The position numbers were made by a program, and so were the translations under genes. A stretch of 64,000 nt of DNA from Psychrobacillus sp042944905 (lineage in GTDB: Bacteria > Bacillota > Bacilli > Bacillales_A > Planococcaceae): positions 3,844,001-3,908,000 of the forward strand of contig NZ_CP168496.1 of assembly GCF_042944905.1 (NCBI RefSeq), given 5' to 3'. Below, one piece after another: positions 60,790-64,000 of this stretch (positions are counted from its first letter, which is position 1; each line of letters opens with the position of its first letter). The notes beneath the pieces are model-generated. The model was not told where the DNA came from, searched no databases, and was given only the letters and a program-made list of their open reading frames with translations.

Positions 60790-60859
60790 TTCAACACGAA
60801 AAAGAGGAGCCTTATTCGCATCCTCTACATAATAAATAAAGCTTCCTCTTCGTGTTGAA
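60790..60859 (-). terminator. long hairpin after the amino acid ABC operon
   Basis: TTCAACACGAA (60790-60800) pairs with TTCGTGTTGAA (60849-60859), with GAGG/CCTC extensions. No clean T tract; probably a terminator or 3' processing hairpin between operons. Confidence 0.55.
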
Positions 60860-60903
60860 GGGAAGCCATAAAAATATCCTATGAAACCATAACATTAACA
60901 CAA

Positions 60904-61638
60904 TTATTTTAAAGTTCGTTTTAAAAATTCTCTCGTACGCTCTTGAGTAGGGTTATTAAAGATTTGTTCTGGTGGTCCCTCTTCCGCAATTACCCCTTTG
61001 TCCATAAATACTACTCGATCCGAAACTTCTTTTGCAAACTCCATTTCATGCGTAACTATTAACATGGTAAGTCCTGTTCCAGCTAGTTCCTTCATGACTT
61101 TCAGAACTTCTCCTACCATTTCAGGATCGAGCGCAGAAGTAGGCTCATCGAATAGCATAACATCTGGTTCCATCGATAATGCTCGAGCAATTGCGACACG
61201 CTGCTTTTGACCACCTGATAATTGGCTTGGTTTTGCATTCACGTATTGATCCATACCAACGACTTTTAAATATTTTAGCGCTGTTTTTTCAGCTTCTTCT
61301 TTAGAACGTTTCAGTACTTTCACTTGTCCAACAACACAATTGCTCAATACATTGTGATTATTAAATAAGTTAAACTGCTGGAAAACCATTCCTAATTTTG
61401 TCCGATATGCATGAATATCATGTTTATCATTTAAAATATTTTCCCCATGATAGATAATTTGTCCACCACTTGGTTTTTCTAAAAGATTAATACAACGAAG
61501 AAGAGTGGACTTACCCGATCCAGAGGAACCTATAATACATACTACTTCTCCTTTTTCAACGGAAAAATCGATATCTTTTAATACTTCATGCGTTCCAAAG
61601 GATTTGTTTAAATGTTGAACTTTAATCACGTTTTCCAT
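60904..61638 (-). CDS. polar amino acid ABC ATPase, predicted lysine uptake
   Basis: A 244-residue GlnQ-type ATPase: Walker A GSSGSGKSTLLR, Q-loop MVFQQFNLF, signature LSGGQKQRVAIARAL, Walker B VMLFDEPTSALD, H-loop THEMEFA. Last gene of the three-gene operon, 17 bases after the permease. The lysine riboswitch at the head of the operon suggests lysine as substrate. Confidence 0.92.
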   Translation of the reverse strand: MENVIKVQHLNKSFGTHEVLKDIDFSVEKGEVVCIIGSSGSGKSTLLRCINLLEKPSGGQIIYHGENILNDKHDIHAYRTKLGMVFQQFNLFNNHNVLSNCVVGQVKVLKRSKEEAEKTALKYLKVVGMDQYVNAKPSQLSGGQKQRVAIARALSMEPDVMLFDEPTSALDPEMVGEVLKVMKELAGTGLTMLIVTHEMEFAKEVSDRVVFMDKGVIAEEGPPEQIFNNPTQERTREFLKRTLK

Positions 61639-61655
61639 ACTTTATCATCCTTTGT

Positions 61656-62414
61656 TTACTGAATTCCAGCATTGTTTTTTGGCAGTGTGATTTGCGTTGT
61701 TTGACCAATCATACTGTAATTTGCTGGTCCTTCTAGTTTTCTTTCAATATATCGCAAAATTAACGTTACCGTAAAGGTCATGACAAAATACAAAATACAC
61801 GCAACGAAAAACGGCTCAAAATATTTAAAACTAATTCCTGCAACAGTTTTTGTTTGGAAATATAGTTCCGTTACTCCTATTACATTTAATACGGAAGTAT
61901 CTTTAATATTAATGATGAATTGGTTACCTGTTGCTGGCAAAATATTACGAATCACTTGCGGTAAAATAACTTGAAACATTGTTTGTAAGTGATTCATGCC
62001 GATTGCTTGAGCTGCTTCAAATTGCCCTTTTTCAATAGAGATAACCCCACCACGAACGATTTCTGCCATATAAGATCCTGTGTTAATAGATACGATAAAT
62101 ATAGCTGCAACAGTTCGGTCCATGTCTACACCAAAAGCCATAGCGGAACCATAAAATATAACCATTGCTTGTACAATCATTGGAGTTCCACGGAAAAACT
62201 CTATATATACGGAAAGAATTATATTCACTATTTTTAAAATTACTCGTTTTACTTTTCTTTCAGGTGTTGGTATTGTACGAATAACTCCTGCTAGCAAACC
62301 TATAATCGCACCAATAATAGTACTAATTATGGAGATTAAGAGGGTCATACCTGCTCCACGAAGAAATAATGGCCAATTATCAATAATCATTGATATAATC
62401 CACTCGATACTCAT
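61656..62414 (-). CDS. polar amino acid ABC permease, predicted lysine uptake
   Basis: A 252-residue permease of the HisM/GlnP type: FLRGAGMTLLISIISTIIGAIIGLLAG, YIEFFRGTPMIVQAMVIFYG, the EAA loop AAQAIGMNHLQTMFQVILPQVIRNILPATGNQF. Works as a homodimer with the GlnQ-type ATPase. GGAGGG upstream of the ATG, right after an intercistronic hairpin. Confidence 0.91.
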   Translation of the reverse strand: MSIEWIISMIIDNWPLFLRGAGMTLLISIISTIIGAIIGLLAGVIRTIPTPERKVKRVILKIVNIILSVYIEFFRGTPMIVQAMVIFYGSAMAFGVDMDRTVAAIFIVSINTGSYMAEIVRGGVISIEKGQFEAAQAIGMNHLQTMFQVILPQVIRNILPATGNQFIINIKDTSVLNVIGVTELYFQTKTVAGISFKYFEPFFVACILYFVMTFTVTLILRYIERKLEGPANYSMIGQTTQITLPKNNAGIQ

Positions 62415-62436
62415 ACTTTCCCTCCTTTACATATCA

Positions 62437-62466
62437 AATCCGGCTGCAAAAAGTAACAGCCGGTTT
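62437..62466 (-). terminator. intercistronic hairpin after the binding-protein gene
   Basis: AATCCGGCTG/CAGCCGGTTT stem between the binding-protein and permease genes, without a T tract. It probably protects the upstream message or reduces read-through. Confidence 0.6.
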
Positions 62467-62476
62467 GCATTCTTCA

Positions 62477-63325
62477 TTATTTAGCAGCTGGTTGATTTTG
62501 AATTGCTTTATCCATAATTTTTTGACGTTCTTCTTCAGAGACTTTTGCTAATATTTCATTAATCTTTTCTGTTAATTTACTACCTTTTTTAAGGCCAACC
62601 GCTACTGCCGTCTCTTCTTCATCCGCAACGAATCCATCTTCAAATTCTACCATTGCAAAATTTGGATTTGCGGAAGAAGCGCTAATTCCTTCAGGACGTT
62701 CAGATACGTACCCATCAATTACACCTGACTCCAATGCAACGCGCATCGCAGGAAAGTTATCCGATGCTGGTTGTTTTTTTACACCTTTAATTTGATCGAT
62801 TACTCCGTAATGAGAAGTATTCAACTGACCAGTTACTTTTGCCCCACTAAAATCTTGAATAGAAGTTGCTCCTTCATAAGGTCCGCCTTTTTTAACGACC
62901 ATTACAAAGTTTGATGTGTAGTAGTTTTCAGAGAAATCGATTGTCTTTTTACGCTCAGCTGTTGGAGACATACCTGCAATAATTGCATCAATTTTATTTG
63001 ATTCTAATGAAGGGACTAAGCCATCCCATTCCGTTTTCACAATCACTAATTTCTTCCCTAAACCATCCGCAATCTTTTTAGCTATTTCTACGTCGTATCC
63101 ACCAGCGTATTCCGCATTACCATCCAACTTTACTCCACCATTTGAATCATCTAATTGTGTCCAGTTAAATGGTGGATATCCAGCTTCCAATCCTATCGTA
63201 AATGTATCTTTTTCTTTTGTATTAGAAGAACCTGTACCATTATTTGAACTCGTTCCACATCCTGCCAATAACAACATTGTCGTAAGGAATAGCCCAATAA
63301 ATATTGATAATTTCTTTTTCATCAT
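62477..63325 (-). CDS. amino acid ABC substrate-binding lipoprotein, predicted lysine receptor
   Basis: A 282-residue type 3 solute-binding lipoprotein; signal SIFIGLFLTTMLLLAGC with lipobox LAGC, then a Ser/Asn-rich linker. Ligand-binding signs: FTIGLEAGYPPFNW, GYDVEIAKKIADGLG, and AGMSPTAERKKTIDFSENYY with the Arg that grips the alpha-carboxylate. First gene after the lysine riboswitch. ATG 63325 after AAGGGGAG; a second ATG follows directly. Confidence 0.91.
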   Translation of the reverse strand: MMKKKLSIFIGLFLTTMLLLAGCGTSSNNGTGSSNTKEKDTFTIGLEAGYPPFNWTQLDDSNGGVKLDGNAEYAGGYDVEIAKKIADGLGKKLVIVKTEWDGLVPSLESNKIDAIIAGMSPTAERKKTIDFSENYYTSNFVMVVKKGGPYEGATSIQDFSGAKVTGQLNTSHYGVIDQIKGVKKQPASDNFPAMRVALESGVIDGYVSERPEGISASSANPNFAMVEFEDGFVADEEETAVAVGLKKGSKLTEKINEILAKVSEEERQKIMDKAIQNQPAAK

Positions 63326-63385
63326 TGTTTCTCCCCTTTTAATTTTAGTTTATGTGTTTAGGTACGAAAAAAGGACAATCTATAC

Positions 63386-63648
63386 AAAAAAAGACCTGAG
63401 ATGAACTCAGGTCGCAATATGCATAGTTGCCCTAAATCCTCTACTTTTCCCAAATGAGATAGCACACCATTATAAACCGGGATGTTTATAATGGCAGTCC
63501 TGCAGTTCTTAACTACAGACCCAGCAAGTAATACGGAGAACTATTACAAACTTCGGCGACATTTCCTTCTCCCTAGAATCATGGCTTCTCAAACTCCACT
63601 AAGGACTGTTAAATATCGCGCCTCTACCCCACAAATAAAGTGAGGTCG
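63386..63648 (-). promoter_or_regulatory. lysine (L-box) riboswitch
   Basis: Minus-strand leader with the L-box landmarks in order: GGGTAGAGGCGCG, GGGAGAAGG...GTCGCCGAAG, GTATTACTTGCTGGGTCTG, GGACTGCC, and closing GTGCTATCTC. A terminator (GACCTGAG/CTCAGGTC, 63393-63413) plus seven T lies before the binding-protein gene. Confidence 0.92.
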
Positions 63649-63666
63649 TATTCAATTATTGTTCAT

Positions 63667-63695
63667 AGTTTACAATAACAATAGATTTCTGTCAA
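63667..63695 (-). promoter_or_regulatory. promoter of the lysine ABC operon
   Basis: TTGACA (63695-63690), 17-base spacer, TAAACT (63672-63667), just upstream of the L-box. Confidence 0.75.
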
Positions 63696-63783
63696 CGAAA
63701 GGGGGATTTTATCTGAAGATAAACTCCTATATAAATTACAGACGGAAGTATTTATACTTTAAATCTACTAATCTGTTCTTGTA

Positions 63784-63886
63784 AATAAATCCTTTCCTAT
63801 TCTTTTAAAAGCGGACGAAGATGCAGTTTCGTCCGCTCAAGCCTTCTTTGCCTATGGATACTATCTATCTTTCTCTAGTACCACCT
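63784..63886. repeat. dispersed intergenic repeat B, copy 2
   Basis: Matches 10904-11005 in the same orientation. The central hairpin is perfect here: GCGGACGAA (63811-63819) and TTCGTCCGC (63828-63836). The rest to 64000 has no gene; GGAAAGCGTCAGCCTGAAGC near 63934 resembles another short dispersed repeat of related genomes. Confidence 0.8.
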
Positions 63887-64000
63887 ACTATAATCATGCA
63901 ACCACTGATTCATGTAATTGATGCATGCCCCTTGGAAAGCGTCAGCCTGAAGCGGAAATAAACCTGTTCATTGCATAAAAATTTATATACTTTTTTATTC

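Overview
The window reads as ordinary chromosome of a low-GC, Gram-positive, probably endospore-forming member of Bacillales. Support comes from AT-rich intergenic DNA, strong GGAGG-type ribosome binding sites, many TTG and GTG starts, SAM-I (S-box) and lysine (L-box) riboswitches with intrinsic terminators, lipoprotein substrate-binding proteins and a Bacillus-type methionine salvage cluster. The gene mix resembles Planococcaceae/Caryophanaceae (Psychrobacillus or Lysinibacillus relatives), but that placement is inference. I see no rRNA, tRNA, CRISPR array, insertion sequence or prophage.

Layout. 1-7.3 kb: small membrane proteins, an orphan MurE-like ligase with altered substrate motifs, an RsbR-type stress protein, a VOC protein, the AlaX editing enzyme and a Tyr-Pro-Gly-Gln repeat protein. 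7.3-11.2 kb: MarR-MFS pair, Cu-Zn superoxide dismutase lipoprotein, CAP-domain protein, then a gene-free stretch built from dispersed repeats. 11.2-21.3 kb: AlkD/nitroreductase operon, aldehyde dehydrogenase-DUF779 operon, a small ORF coupled to a luciferase-like monooxygenase, DedA, YitT, a CoA-transferase, and an operon of a TRM11-like methyltransferase with a LytTR regulator. 21.5-27.7 kb: dehydrogenase, beta-lactamase-fold hydrolase, AraC-GNAT pair, a possible decayed gene, a DUF3221 lipoprotein and an MFS transporter.

27.8-32.6 kb: a phosphate-uptake operon ordered surface protein - pstS - pstC - pstA, behind a cluster of TTTACA/TTTAACA repeats that look like Pho boxes. pstB and phoU are absent here, and PstS lacks a lipobox. 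33-45 kb: TetM-like GTPase, SRPBCC protein, LysR/YeiH divergon with a methyltransferase, two tandem SDRs, a CapA-like protein, an ABC-2 exporter operon ending with its own TetR regulator and a matching operator palindrome, and another MFS transporter.

45-54.7 kb: the 5-methylthioribose (MTR) salvage region. Two divergent SAM riboswitches control mtnK-mtnA plus a three-gene ribose-type ABC importer on the minus strand, and mtnW-X-B-D on the plus strand. The importer shares the mtnKA transcript and is a strong candidate for MTR uptake. 54.9-60.7 kb: tatC-tatA, an EAL phosphodiesterase, a TraB-family membrane protein, HmoA and a copper copC-copD pair. 60.9-63.7 kb: a polar amino acid ABC transporter under a lysine riboswitch, hence a predicted lysine importer. 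The end of the window carries a second copy of a dispersed repeat.

The most rewarding items are the MTR importer, the unusual pst operon, the lysine-riboswitch ABC system, the MurE paralogue with altered motifs, the TetM-like factor lacking the TetM loop tip, two small genes, and the dispersed intergenic repeats. Start codons were chosen by ribosome binding site position and often lie inside the longest open frame.
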